Shown: positions 51,756 through 61,506, counted from the stretch's first letter. The stretch: 64,000 nt of DNA from Lentisphaerae bacterium GWF2_57_35 (GCA_001804865.1 MHBK01000065.1:1-64000), one strand, 5' to 3'. Notes: generated from the letters alone by a model not told the origin. Numbers and translations are program-made.

Positions 51756-52906
51756 CTCCCCGGGAAGCTTACATAGCCCTGAATATGATGGACAAGCTCG
51801 GTCCGGTCCGGGTTCGCGCCCTGATCGAGACGCTGGGTTCGCCCGAGGCCATTTTTAGGGCGGGCAAGGACGACTTGATGAAGACGCCCGGCATCGGGGC
51901 GGAACTGGCGGGCCGCATCATGGATCAGCAGGCGGATGCGGACCCGGCCGCCGAAGAAGAAAAAGCTGCGGCGCTGGGCGCGAAGATCGTCACGTTTCTC
52001 GACGAGGCTTATCCCTCGGCCCTGAAAAAGATTTACGATCCGCCTCTGGCCCTGTACGTATTGGGCACGCTGGATTCGCACGACAAGCATGCCTTGGCGA
52101 TGGTCGGTACGCGGCATGCCACGCATTATGGGCTATCGGTGGCCGACCGGTTGGCGTATCAACTGGCCAAGTCCGGCTTCACGATCGTGAGCGGGCTGGC
52201 GCGGGGGATCGATACGGCAGCGCACAAAGGCGCCTTGAAAGGCGGCGGTCGGACCCTGGCGGTATTAGGCAGCGCGCTCGACCAGCTTTATCCGCCCGAG
52301 AACAAGGAATTGGCCCGTACGATTGCCGGGCAGGGCGCGGTGATCAGCGAATACTGCCTGGGACGCGCGCCGGATCGGACGACGTTTCCGTACCGGAACC
52401 GGGTGGTCAGCGGCCTGTCGATGGGCGTGGTGGTGGTCGAGGCCGGAATCTCGAGCGGCGCCATGAACACCGCCGATCAGGCGTTGGAGCAGGGGCGCAG
52501 CGTCATGGCCGTGCCGGGTCGATTGGATTCGGCCGGCTCCAAGGGGCCTCATCGCCTCATCAAAAATGGCGCGCGTTTGGTGGAGGATGTCGAAGACGTT
52601 TTGCAGGAATTCGAATTCCTCGTGCCGCCTGAAACCAGGCAAAAGGCAAAGGATTTGGATTCGCGGCCGCAGGCGCCGTTGATGCCGGAGGAGCAAGCGG
52701 TTGTCCGGGCCTTGTGGGAAGAGCCGCTCGATGTCGATACGCTGATCCGGCGGTGCAATCTGACGGTGGCCCGCATCAGTACGCTGTTAATTGGGCTTGA
52801 AATGAAACGGGTTGTGCGTATGTTGCCGGGCCGGATTGTGAGATTGGCCGATGGACTCAAGGAGGCGGCGGGAGAGGCCTCCCGAGGGGATGGGAATGAG
52901 GAGTGA
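51752..52906 (+). CDS. dprA: DNA-processing protein DprA
   Basis: Binds incoming single-stranded DNA and loads RecA during natural transformation. The 384-residue chain has an N-terminal helix-hairpin-helix/SAM-like part (LMKTPGIGAELAGRIM). The extended Rossmann core has AMVGTRHATHYGLSVADRLA, VSGLARGIDTAAHKGAL, TLAVLGSALDQLYPPEN and FPYRNRVVSGLSMGVVVVEA. A C-terminal winged helix of DprA type follows (LDVDTLIRRCNL). ATG 51752 overlaps the upstream gene; the longer frame from 51131 runs through that gene and is spurious. dprA-topA-xer order matches many Gram-positive genomes. Confidence 0.96.
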   Translation: MTPREAYIALNMMDKLGPVRVRALIETLGSPEAIFRAGKDDLMKTPGIGAELAGRIMDQQADADPAAEEEKAAALGAKIVTFLDEAYPSALKKIYDPPLALYVLGTLDSHDKHALAMVGTRHATHYGLSVADRLAYQLAKSGFTIVSGLARGIDTAAHKGALKGGGRTLAVLGSALDQLYPPENKELARTIAGQGAVISEYCLGRAPDRTTFPYRNRVVSGLSMGVVVVEAGISSGAMNTADQALEQGRSVMAVPGRLDSAGSKGPHRLIKNGARLVEDVEDVLQEFEFLVPPETRQKAKDLDSRPQAPLMPEEQAVVRALWEEPLDVDTLIRRCNLTVARISTLLIGLEMKRVVRMLPGRIVRLADGLKEAAGEASRGDGNEE

Positions 52907-52989
52907 TGGGTGGTGGAGAATTGGGAATGGGATATGTTGTTCCTTTCAACACTCCATGGGCTGGAAATAACTGACGAATGGAATGAATC

Positions 52990-55551
52990 ATGGGCAAGAA
53001 ACTGGTTATCGTGGAATCGCCTGCCAAGGCAAAAACAATCAATAAAATCCTGGGCAAGGATTTCGTCGTCAAGGCCTCCATGGGTCATGTGCGGGATCTG
53101 CCGGAAAAGAATCTCGGCATCGATGTCGAGAAGGATTTCAAACCTCAGTATGTCAACATTAAGACACGGGAGAAGGTGCTGAAGGAACTCCAGGAGCAGG
53201 CCGGGGATTGCGAAGCCGTCTTCCTGGCGCCCGACCCGGACCGCGAAGGGGAAGCCATTGCCTGGCATCTGCGCGAAGCGCTGAAGAAAAAAGTGGCGCT
53301 CGACCGGTTTTTCCGGGTGACCTACAACGAAATCACGGAGCCGGCGATTCGCAAGGCGTTCAGCAATCCCGGCCAGATCGATCAGAAGCGGGTCGACTCC
53401 CAGCAAGCGCGCCGGGTGTTGGACCGTCTGGTGGGGTATAAGGTCAGTCCGTTGTTGTGGCGCCGGATTCGCGGCGCGTCCAGCGCGGGGCGCGTTCAGT
53501 CGGTCGCCTTGCGGCTGGTGTGCGAGCGCGAGCAGTCCATTTTGAATTTCAAGCCCGAGGAGTTCTGGCTGTTGGGGGCCAAGGTGCGCAAGCAAGTCGC
53601 GCCGCTCGATCCTTTCGAAATCCGCCTGGCGAAAATCAACAGCGACAAGGCGGAGATCAAAACCTCGGAGCAGGCTGCCAAGGTCCGGCAGGATCTGGAA
53701 GGCCGGTCCCTGAAGGTCGCCGCGATCGTCCAGCGGGAAATCTCGAAAAAAGCCATGCCGCCGTACATCACCAGCACGCTGCAACAGGCGGCTTCGAGCT
53801 GGTTTGGCCTCGCGCCGGCCCAGACGATGCGCATTGCCCAAAAGCTGTATGAAGGCGTGGATTTCGGCCAGGGGCACGTCGGTTTGATCACCTACATGCG
53901 TACCGATTCCGTGGCCGTTTCCCAGGAGGCGCAAAGCGCCTGCCGCGAGTATGTCCGCCAGACCTACGGCGAGGAATACGTGCCGGAGAAACCCAACTTT
54001 TTCAAGAGCCGCTCCAGCGCGCAGGAGGCCCACGAGGCCATCCGCCCGACCGACGTCAACCGCATGCCTGAAAAGCTGACCGGCGTCCTGGAACCCGAGG
54101 AGCTGAAGCTGTACCGATTGATCTGGCAGCGGTTTGTCGCCAGCCAGATGACTCCCGCCCGGATTGCCCAGCGCACGGCGGAAGTAACGGCCGCCCCGCC
54201 CGCGGGCCAGACCGATACCTACCTGTTCCGCGCCAGCGCTTCGGAAGTGGTGTTCCCCGGTTACATGAAAGTGGCCGGCGTCGAGGAAAAGAAAAAGGAC
54301 GAAAACGGCGAGGAAATCGACCGGCTTCCTCCGTTGGCCGAAGGCGAAGGCCTCGATTGCCTGGAATGGCTCAGCCAGCAGAAGTTTACCCAGCCGCCGG
54401 CGCGCTTTACCGAAGCCTCGCTGGTCAAGGCTCTGGAAGAAAATGGTGTCGGCCGCCCCAGCACCTACGCGCAGATTCTTTCCACGCTCATCAATCGGCA
54501 ATATGTCGAAAAGGAAAAACGCGCCCTCAAGCCCACGGGGCTCGGGATGAACGTCAACGAATTTCTCGTCTCCAACCTGAACGAGCTGTTCGACGTCAAG
54601 TTCACCGCCGGCATGGAAGAGGCCCTCGACGAAATCGAGAAGGGCTCCATCGAGTGGACCGGCATGTTGAAGGATTTCTACGAAAAATTCCTCGGCTGGA
54701 TGGCCCAGGCGAAGGGCCCCGACGCCAATCCGGAAATGGTCCGGCGGTTGCTCGACCTGACCGGGACGATCCACGAATGGGCGCCCGAAACGAAACGCGG
54801 AAAAAGGACCTACAGCGATCCAACCTTCTGCGAGTCGGTGAAAAAGCAGCTCGACGAAGCCGCCAAGCCGATTTCGGAGCGCCAGGTGGACGCCTTGAAG
54901 TTGATCTTGGCGCGTTACAAAGCCCAAATTCCCTCGATGGATGACGCCCTGATCGAGGAACTGGGTCTGAAGAACGCCATGGTCCGTCAAGCCGAAGCGG
55001 CGGAGCCGCCGCGTCCGGAGACCCTCCGCAAGCTGGAGGTCATGAAGAACGTCAAATTCAACGAGCCCCGGACGGTCGGCAAGAAAGTCTATGACGACGC
55101 CGTCTTTTTCGCGTCCTTGCGCGATCAGGTGCAGGGGAATAAGCGGCTTTCGCCCAACCAGATCGTGTATCTCGACCGGTTAGTGATGAAATATTCCGAT
55201 CAGATTCCAGGGTTCGAGAGCATGACCGCGGAATTGGGCCTCGCCGCCGCCGAGCAACGCGACGATCAGGTCAGCGGGCCTTTGCTGGAACTGATGAAGC
55301 AGATCAAGGAATGGAAGCCGGCCGTTATGCGCGGCAAGCGCGAATGGGACGACAAGAAATTCTACGAATCGCTGGCCCGTCAGTTTGCCCAGCGCAAGCA
55401 GCTTTCCATCAAGCAGCTTGCCTCGCTGAAGAAGCTGATCTCCCGCTATTCGGCTCAAATCGAGAACTACGAGCAGGCAGCGGAGCAATATGCCCTGCCG
55501 CCGGCGAAGAAAAAGGCCGCTGCGGCCGAAAAGTCGGATGAAACCATATGA
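52990..55551 (+). CDS. topA: DNA topoisomerase I (type IA) with a novel triple-repeat C-terminus
   Basis: Relaxes negative supercoils by single-strand passage. The 853-residue chain has the TOPRIM domain (Glu9 in VESPAKA; DPDRE 82-86) and active-site Tyr302 in GLITYMRTDS. It also has HEAIRPTD, and VGRPSTYAQILSTL with KPTGLG and FTAGMEEALDEIE. No CxxC zinc ribbons follow. Instead three repeats of about 70 residues (roughly 588-660, 678-747, 760-832) share the pattern W/N-x-P-x-(x)GK(R/K)xYDDxxFxxSLxxQ...QxxxLxxLxxRYxxQI. A Lys/Ala tail ends the chain. xerC starts in a 4-nt overlap. Confidence 0.96.
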   Translation: MGKKLVIVESPAKAKTINKILGKDFVVKASMGHVRDLPEKNLGIDVEKDFKPQYVNIKTREKVLKELQEQAGDCEAVFLAPDPDREGEAIAWHLREALKKKVALDRFFRVTYNEITEPAIRKAFSNPGQIDQKRVDSQQARRVLDRLVGYKVSPLLWRRIRGASSAGRVQSVALRLVCEREQSILNFKPEEFWLLGAKVRKQVAPLDPFEIRLAKINSDKAEIKTSEQAAKVRQDLEGRSLKVAAIVQREISKKAMPPYITSTLQQAASSWFGLAPAQTMRIAQKLYEGVDFGQGHVGLITYMRTDSVAVSQEAQSACREYVRQTYGEEYVPEKPNFFKSRSSAQEAHEAIRPTDVNRMPEKLTGVLEPEELKLYRLIWQRFVASQMTPARIAQRTAEVTAAPPAGQTDTYLFRASASEVVFPGYMKVAGVEEKKKDENGEEIDRLPPLAEGEGLDCLEWLSQQKFTQPPARFTEASLVKALEENGVGRPSTYAQILSTLINRQYVEKEKRALKPTGLGMNVNEFLVSNLNELFDVKFTAGMEEALDEIEKGSIEWTGMLKDFYEKFLGWMAQAKGPDANPEMVRRLLDLTGTIHEWAPETKRGKRTYSDPTFCESVKKQLDEAAKPISERQVDALKLILARYKAQIPSMDDALIEELGLKNAMVRQAEAAEPPRPETLRKLEVMKNVKFNEPRTVGKKVYDDAVFFASLRDQVQGNKRLSPNQIVYLDRLVMKYSDQIPGFESMTAELGLAAAEQRDDQVSGPLLELMKQIKEWKPAVMRGKREWDDKKFYESLARQFAQRKQLSIKQLASLKKLISRYSAQIENYEQAAEQYALPPAKKKAAAAEKSDETI

Positions 55552-56528
55552 CGGACGAGCCTCTCGAAACCGCAGACGATCCGGCCATTGCGCACTTTGT
55601 CCGGTATATGCGGGGCGAGCGGAACGCCTCGGATCACACGATCTCGAATTACCTGCTCGATATCCGGCAGTTCGTCCGGCAGAAATGGGGCGAGACCGCG
55701 CGTCCGCCTTATGTGTGGAAGGAGCCCGATCGTTTTGCCGCCCGCCGATTTCTGGCGGGCATTCAAAAGAGCGGAGCCTCTCCGGCCACCACCGGGCGCA
55801 AGATGTCGAGCCTTCGGTCGTTCTTCAAGTTCATGGTTCGCGAGGACTATATCGGCGCCAATCCCTTCACCGGATTGCTGATGCCCAAACGGGCGAAGCG
55901 GCTGCCGAAGGTCATGTCCATCGACGAAGTCTCGCGCCTGTTGGACGCCCCGTTGAAAATGGATTCGCCCGACGCGGGTCCCGACCATCCGGCGGGCCGG
56001 CTATGGAACGATTATGCGAAGGCCCGCGACCGGGCAATTCTGGAATTGCTTTATAGCTCGGGCATGCGAATTGCGGAATTGACTACCCTGGTCGACGATC
56101 GCGTCGATTACATTGCCGGCGTGGTCAAGGTGCGCGGCAAAGGCAAGAAAGAACGGCTTTGTCCGGTGGGGCGTCCCGCCGCCAAAGCCTTGCGCGAAGC
56201 CCTGGAGCTGCGAACGCTTTTATGGTCCGCCCTGGGGCGGAGCGGAAAACCGCCGGCCCTGTTTCTTAACAAACATGGCGGCAAGCTGACCTCCCGCTCC
56301 ATTGAGAGAATGATGAAAAAATATCTGGCATACGCCGGATTAAATTCTAATCTATCGCCTCACGCGTTGCGGCACAGTTTTGCGACCCATCTGCTGGATG
56401 CGGGCGCCGATCTGCGGAGCGTCCAGGAGTTGCTGGGCCATGCCAGCCTTTCGACGACGCAAATATATACGCATGTGACGGTGGAAAAATTGAAGCAGGT
56501 TTACGAGAAGGCTCATCCGAGAGCGTAG
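55548..56528 (+). CDS. xerC: Tyrosine recombinase, XerC/XerD-like
   Basis: Site-specific recombinase expected to resolve chromosome dimers at dif. The 326-residue chain has the SAM-like core-binding domain (residues 11-110). The catalytic set is complete: Arg174 (SGMRIAEL), Lys199 (GKGKKER), His272 and Arg275 (HALRHSFATHLL), His298 (LLGHASL) and Tyr307 (IYTHV). An insert of about 20 residues (137-156) lengthens the usual loop. The dprA-topA-xer order favours XerC, but XerD cannot be excluded. The start overlaps topA by 4 nt. A small GGGACTT/AAGTCCC hairpin lies downstream at about 56566. Confidence 0.92.
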   Translation: MTDEPLETADDPAIAHFVRYMRGERNASDHTISNYLLDIRQFVRQKWGETARPPYVWKEPDRFAARRFLAGIQKSGASPATTGRKMSSLRSFFKFMVREDYIGANPFTGLLMPKRAKRLPKVMSIDEVSRLLDAPLKMDSPDAGPDHPAGRLWNDYAKARDRAILELLYSSGMRIAELTTLVDDRVDYIAGVVKVRGKGKKERLCPVGRPAAKALREALELRTLLWSALGRSGKPPALFLNKHGGKLTSRSIERMMKKYLAYAGLNSNLSPHALRHSFATHLLDAGADLRSVQELLGHASLSTTQIYTHVTVEKLKQVYEKAHPRA

Positions 56529-56604
56529 TCCGCTTTCGTCAGGCCGTAAGCCGGGAATCAAGGAGGGGACTTTTCAAGTCCCGTTTGGAAAGTCTTAAGG
56601 CATT

Positions 56605-57903
56605 ATGATTTGGTTTGTTTACAATTTATTGTTTCCGATCGGCTTCATGCTGTTTCTGCCGTACTTCCTGCTGCGTATGAGGCGGCGCGGCGGCTATGCC
56701 CGGAATTTCGGCCAGCGTTTGGGGCGCTACAGCCCGGAGATTCACGCCAAACTGGCGGAAGGCGGGCGCATCTGGCTTCACGCGGTCAGCGTGGGGGAGG
56801 TCTTCGTTGCCCTTCAATTCATGGAAGGCTTGAGGGCGAAGCATCCGGACGTCCGGTTCATTCTCTCGACCACGACTTCGACCGGCTATGCGCTGGCGGA
56901 GAAGAAGCGTAATCCGTTGGATGTGTTGATCTATTTCCCAGTCGATTTCATTCCGGTCATGCGTCGGGTGCTGGACCTGGCCCGCCCCCGGGCGGTGTTG
57001 CTGGTGGAATGCGAGTTTTGGCCCAATTTTATCCGGATGGCTCATCAGCGGAATATTCCCGTGGCCTTGATCAACGGGCGGATCTCGGCTCGCTCGTTCA
57101 AGGGCTACCACCGGTTACGATTTTTCGCGAGGCCGTTGCTCCGGTGTCTGGACATACTTTGCGCGCAAAGCACCGCGGACGCACAACGTCTGATCGACTT
57201 GGGCGTGTCGCCGGAAAAGGTGAAGGTGTTGGGCAGCGCCAAGTACGATATTCTTCCGCCCGAAGCAGACGCCGAACGTCATGCCCGGCAATTGCTGGAG
57301 GCGGCGGGTATCGGCGCTTCAGACCGCGTTTTGCTTGGCGGTTCGACTTGGTCGGGCGAGGAAGCCGTGCTGCTGGATTTGTTTAAGGAAGTGCGGACGC
57401 AATTCCCTGACTTAGTCCTGGTGCTGGCGCCCCGCCATGTGGAACGAACTCCGGCGGTTTTGGAGGAGATTGGTCAGCGGGGATTGCAGGTGTTGCGCCG
57501 GTCCCAGCTTTCAGGCGCTTCGACCGCCGCCCGGCGTCCCGATGTGCTTTTGGTGGATACCACGGGCGAACTGAAGAATTTGTACACCTGCGCCACGGCG
57601 ATTTTTGTGGGGAAGAGCCTGACGCAGAAGGGCGGACAAAACATCATCGAGCCGGCCATTTGCGGCAAGGCTGTGGTCGTCGGGCCGCACATGGAAAATT
57701 TTCCGGCGATCACGGAAGAGTTCCGTGAAGCCTCGGCCTTTGTTCAAGTCAAGGATGCCTCGGAGCTGAAGACGGTTCTGCTTCGCTTGCTTGAAGACCG
57801 CCCAGCCCGGGAAGCCATGGGGCAACGAGCTACGGAATTGATCCGGAAAAAAGCCGGCGCCGTGAAAGCCACCGTCGAGCTCCTGGAGCCGATGGTTTCC
57901 TGA
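56605..57903 (+). CDS. waaA: KDO transferase (WaaA/KdtA)
   Basis: Transfers KDO from CMP-KDO to lipid A precursor at the inner face of the cytoplasmic membrane. The 432-residue GT30 protein has an N-terminal membrane anchor (residues 1-24), IWLHAVSVGEV with a conserved Glu, STTTSTGY, PVDF, ECEFWPNFI, and NGRISARSFKGYH. The donor half has GSTWSGEE, APRHVERTP and KSLTQKGGQNIIEPA. It completes the KDO theme set by kdsA/kdsC at the left of the window. ATG 56605 gives the full anchor. Confidence 0.96.
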   Translation: MIWFVYNLLFPIGFMLFLPYFLLRMRRRGGYARNFGQRLGRYSPEIHAKLAEGGRIWLHAVSVGEVFVALQFMEGLRAKHPDVRFILSTTTSTGYALAEKKRNPLDVLIYFPVDFIPVMRRVLDLARPRAVLLVECEFWPNFIRMAHQRNIPVALINGRISARSFKGYHRLRFFARPLLRCLDILCAQSTADAQRLIDLGVSPEKVKVLGSAKYDILPPEADAERHARQLLEAAGIGASDRVLLGGSTWSGEEAVLLDLFKEVRTQFPDLVLVLAPRHVERTPAVLEEIGQRGLQVLRRSQLSGASTAARRPDVLLVDTTGELKNLYTCATAIFVGKSLTQKGGQNIIEPAICGKAVVVGPHMENFPAITEEFREASAFVQVKDASELKTVLLRLLEDRPAREAMGQRATELIRKKAGAVKATVELLEPMVS

Positions 57904-58006
57904 CCGTCCGCCCGTTTCATCCAACTAGCTGTCGTTACGCCCTCGTTTGGGCCGCTTCTGTACAGAACGAGCCGATTGTCGTATGTTCATCGTACGGAGC
58001 CTATTT

Positions 58007-59125
58007 ATGAACACCATGTTCGTCAAAAAAGGCATTTGTCAGGCCTTATATGCTTACGACATCGGGCTGTCCGTCGATTTGGCGAAATGCCGGAAATTAG
58101 TGTCTGCGCTGGCCCCGGATTCATCCATCCGGCATAACCGGCATGTTCCGAAATACTTTGATTACAATCCACCCCCGCTATTGGTTACCCAGACGGGCGA
58201 ATCGCTTAAGATCGGGCATTTCAAGACGGTCCCGACCGTCGATATCCTGATCAACGATTACGGCGGAGTCTCCATCAGCTACACCATACCGATCAGCGGC
58301 GGGTTGGAGGTTCTTCGCTCGCTCAGCATGGAATTGCATTCCGGCGCCGAACTCCTGCGCGATTCCCGCAAGCGGGTCGAGAAGTTGCTCAAACTCATTA
58401 GCCCCGGCGTGGAGAAGCCGGAGATTGCCTCCATCGATGAAGACTACGCGGTCTATCAAATCGAGGAATACGATGCTTCTTGCGACACCGCCGATTTGCC
58501 CCGGGTGTTCGCGCAGGAATTTGCTCAGATTCTTAGAGCCGAGACGGCTCTCTTGTCCGAGCAGGAAATATCCGATGCCATGACCTGTCGGATTTCCTAC
58601 GAGCCCAACGATGTCACCCTTATCGACTGGAATGCGGCGATGATCTTCGACCGCGATGCGGAAGATATTCGTCTCGTGTTGGAATTCGCCAATATCGAAT
58701 TGCTGGAAGTGCGATTGCTGGACCGGCAATTGGATCAGTCGTTGGATCGCTCGTACCAAGTCCTCTCCAAAGGCACCTGGCATCCGTTTCGCGGGTTTCG
58801 TCCGTCCCATGATCTGCGCGTTATTTCGCAAATGCAGATGGACGGCGCCGTGCTGTTCGAGCGGGTCAGCAATGCGCTGAAACTGCTGGGCGATCAGTAT
58901 CTGGCCCGCGTTTACCGGTTGGCGGCCCAGCGCTTCCACCTGGCCGAATGGAACTCGGGCATTTTGCGGAAACTGGAGGCCATCGACAGCCTCTACGAAA
59001 AAATGAACGACCGCAACGCCACTCTGCGTCTCGAAATTTTAGAGTGGATCGTCATCATTCTTATCGCGCTTGAAATCGTCATGCCGTTTATGGGCAAGTT
59101 CTCCCTGGGTATCCTTGGCCATTAA
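58007..59125 (+). CDS. RMD1/YagE (DUF155) family protein
   Basis: A 372-residue protein. The final part carries a long helical segment (LYEKMNDRNATLRLEILEWIVIILIALEIVMPFM), the usual C-terminal signature of the RMD1/DUF155 family, including a membrane helix (about 350-366). The body has RLVLEFANIELLEVRLLDRQLD, also typical. In yeast and mitochondria relatives are membrane proteins of translation-linked or unknown function. The bacterial role is unknown. ATG 58007, with GGAG 7 nt upstream, is chosen over in-frame starts at 57947 and 57983. Confidence 0.82.
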   Translation: MNTMFVKKGICQALYAYDIGLSVDLAKCRKLVSALAPDSSIRHNRHVPKYFDYNPPPLLVTQTGESLKIGHFKTVPTVDILINDYGGVSISYTIPISGGLEVLRSLSMELHSGAELLRDSRKRVEKLLKLISPGVEKPEIASIDEDYAVYQIEEYDASCDTADLPRVFAQEFAQILRAETALLSEQEISDAMTCRISYEPNDVTLIDWNAAMIFDRDAEDIRLVLEFANIELLEVRLLDRQLDQSLDRSYQVLSKGTWHPFRGFRPSHDLRVISQMQMDGAVLFERVSNALKLLGDQYLARVYRLAAQRFHLAEWNSGILRKLEAIDSLYEKMNDRNATLRLEILEWIVIILIALEIVMPFMGKFSLGILGH

Positions 59126-59205
59126 GAACCTATTTCTAAGGGAATGACCGATAGGCCGTTGACCGAATATAGCTGACCATGACGCCGCAAATAGGAGGAC
59201 ATCCT

Positions 59206-59748
59206 ATGAAAACATGTGCGGCGATATTCCGGCTTCAACTTGTGTTGTCCGCCATCTTCTTTTTGACGGGTTGCGCTCTGCTCGATATCCCTCCGAATCT
59301 TAAGGCGCGGATTTCAAAGGACATTCGTTTTCAAGATGTGTTGCGCGACGCCGAAGCCTTCAAGGGGCGAACGGTGATGTGGGGCGGCCAGATTGTGAAG
59401 GTGACCCATGCGAAAGACGGCTCCTACGCAGAAATTCTCCAAATTCCCCTTACGTGGGAAGGCAGCCCTACGTATTCGGATGCTTCGGAGGGTCGCTATC
59501 TGGTGGTGTTCAAGCAGTATCTCGATGCAGAAGTCTATCGTCCCAGGCGAAAAGTCACCATCGTGGGAGAGGTGCTCGGCAGGACGGACAAACCCATTCA
59601 GGATGATTCCGTGGAATATTCGTATCCGTTGATTTCCGGCGAATACATCCGTTTGTGGCCGCGGACGTATCGACGGCGCTGCTATTCCACCTGGGACTCG
59701 AATCCCAGGAGGTACTATTATTGGGAACCGCTATACGAGGACGAGTAG
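59206..59748 (+). CDS. Slp-family outer membrane lipoprotein
   Basis: A 180-residue predicted lipoprotein: MKTCAAIFRLQLVLSAIFFLTGC, with LTGC as lipobox. The body matches the Slp family: IPPNL, FKGRTVMWGGQIVKVTHAKDGSYAEILQIPL, EGRYLVVFKQYLDAEVYRPRRKVTIVGEV and GEYIRLWPR. Slp is a starvation- and acid-linked lipoprotein in enterobacteria. The tail is Tyr/Arg-rich (RRYYYWEPLYEDE). AGGAGG lies 7 nt before the ATG. No partner gene is adjacent. Confidence 0.87.
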   Translation: MKTCAAIFRLQLVLSAIFFLTGCALLDIPPNLKARISKDIRFQDVLRDAEAFKGRTVMWGGQIVKVTHAKDGSYAEILQIPLTWEGSPTYSDASEGRYLVVFKQYLDAEVYRPRRKVTIVGEVLGRTDKPIQDDSVEYSYPLISGEYIRLWPRTYRRRCYSTWDSNPRRYYYWEPLYEDE

Positions 59749-59796
59749 CCTGCGATTTTTTTGCCAGCCGCTCTGCTAACCCGGATTGCTCAGATC

Positions 59797-59824
59797 ATGA
59801 TCACACTTTGCAAAGTGTGATCAT
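59797..59824. repeat. Perfect 28-bp palindrome
   Basis: ATGATCACACTTTG is followed at once by its exact reverse complement. It lies in the 303-nt gap between the Slp-like gene and the efflux operon. The core TCACACT...AGTGTGA is shared with the palindrome at 20446-20469. The rest of the gap (59825-60051) shows no gene. Confidence 0.8.
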
Positions 59825-60051
59825 GGGTGTTTTGCACGCCGTTCATGAAAAAACTCTTGAACCGCGCATCCTGTCGTGTGGCCTTGACTTTCCTTCAAGC
59901 TGTTGCGAGCATGCGTTTTTATCTCGGTGACGGAGTCGGTCGTAAATGCAGGCGAGGACGGCGTTTTAAGCGATTAACCCATATTTCCGCTATTTCGCAG
60001 CCGATAGGATTTGTTCATTCACCGAAACGAGCATAAGGATTGATACACAAT

Positions 60052-61506
60052 ATGAAACTCATCGGTTCCTTGATGGCCGGGGTGGGGCTGGCCCTGCTGG
60101 CCGGGTGTATGTCGGCGCCCAAACCGGCCGATCCTTCCACGCCTTGGACGCCCCCGGCGCATGCGCAAAAAACGGATTCGGTCTGGTCAAACTTGCGCGC
60201 CCAGGCAGCGGGTTTATCGCGCCCGATGAACTTGGCGGAGCTGGCGGACTTGGCGTTGCAAAACAATCCCGCCACGCGCCGGACCTGGCACGAGGCCCGC
60301 GCGGCCGCCGCGCAGGTCGAGCAGGCGCGCGGCTATTTTATGCCGACGGTAACCGGCGTGGCGAATGCCAATCGGCAACAAGTGTCCTCCTCGCCGGAAT
60401 CTTTCGATTCGGAATTTACGAAATACGGTCCGGGCTTGCAGGTCAACTACCTCATTTTGAATTTGGGCGGCGGGCGCGCCGCCGCGGTGGAGGCGGCGCT
60501 GCAATTCGTCTATGCCTCCGACTTCCTGTTCAATCAATCCATCCAGGATGTCCTGCTGGGGGTCGAGACCGCATATTATCGGTTGATGAGCGCACAGTCC
60601 AATATCGAAGCCACGGAGTCCAGCGTCAAGGATGCGCTCATGGTGTTGGAAACGGCCCAGGAACGGAAAAATACCGGCGTGGGAACCCAGTTGGAAGTGT
60701 TGCAGGCGCAGACTTCCTACGATCAAGCCTTGTACAACCAGGCGGGCGCCAAAGGGCAGTTGAAGATCGCACAAGGCGTCCTGGCGCAGGCGGTCGGCGC
60801 GCCGGCCGATACTGCCATCGAGGCGATTTCTCCCAGCATGGAAGTGCCGGACGGGTTGGCCGTCGAGGATCTGAAGCAGTTGATCGATGACGCCATGCAG
60901 CGGCGTCCGGACATCGCGGCGTTGCGCGCCACGCTGGCCGCGCGGGAAGCCAACATCCGGATCGCCGGCTCGTCGCTCTGGCCTTCGCTCTATTTTAACG
61001 GCTCCGTGAACCGCGATTATTTCAGCAGCCAAAGCGGTAAGGAAATGCAGGATGACGACTGGTCCTATCTGGCGGGGCTCAGTCTGCAATGGACGTTCTT
61101 CGACGGGTTTCAAACCGTCAATGCCCGGCGCGCGGCCAGGGAACAGGCCGAGTCCGTGCGGGAGCAGCTCAAGCAAGCCGAGCTGGCGGCCGGCGGCGAT
61201 GTCTGGAATCGATTTTTTGTTTACGACACGGCGCTGCAAAAGCACAAATTCAGCCGCGCCTTGCTGGACAGCAGCGAAGCGGCCTACGAACTGGCGTTGA
61301 GCAGCTATAAGGCGGGGCTGCAAAGCATTCTCGATTTGCTGAATGCGGAGAGTCAACTGGCGCAGGCGCGCAGTCAGTACGTGGCCGCCCGGCAGGATGC
61401 GTTTATCGCATTGGCCAACCTGGCCCATGCCGCGGGACTTCTCGAAAAAAGCGGCGCCACGGAAGTCGGACCCCTATTTTCCACTTCGACAATAAAGGAT
61501 AAATGA
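60052..61506 (+). CDS. Outer membrane efflux factor, TolC/NodT-type lipoprotein
   Basis: A 484-residue RND-partner channel. The lipoprotein signal (MKLIGSLMAGVGLALLAGC, lipobox LAGC) is typical of the NodT/OprM group. Two homologous OEP halves follow, with ELADLALQNNPATRRTWHEARAAAAQVEQARGYFMPTV in the first, and RRPDIAALRATLAAREANIRIAGSSLWPSLYFNGS in the second. The protein forms a trimeric outer membrane tunnel. ATG 60052 is chosen; an in-frame TTG at 60040 is less likely. The adaptor gene starts in a 4-nt overlap. Confidence 0.94.
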   Translation: MKLIGSLMAGVGLALLAGCMSAPKPADPSTPWTPPAHAQKTDSVWSNLRAQAAGLSRPMNLAELADLALQNNPATRRTWHEARAAAAQVEQARGYFMPTVTGVANANRQQVSSSPESFDSEFTKYGPGLQVNYLILNLGGGRAAAVEAALQFVYASDFLFNQSIQDVLLGVETAYYRLMSAQSNIEATESSVKDALMVLETAQERKNTGVGTQLEVLQAQTSYDQALYNQAGAKGQLKIAQGVLAQAVGAPADTAIEAISPSMEVPDGLAVEDLKQLIDDAMQRRPDIAALRATLAAREANIRIAGSSLWPSLYFNGSVNRDYFSSQSGKEMQDDDWSYLAGLSLQWTFFDGFQTVNARRAAREQAESVREQLKQAELAAGGDVWNRFFVYDTALQKHKFSRALLDSSEAAYELALSSYKAGLQSILDLLNAESQLAQARSQYVAARQDAFIALANLAHAAGLLEKSGATEVGPLFSTSTIKDK

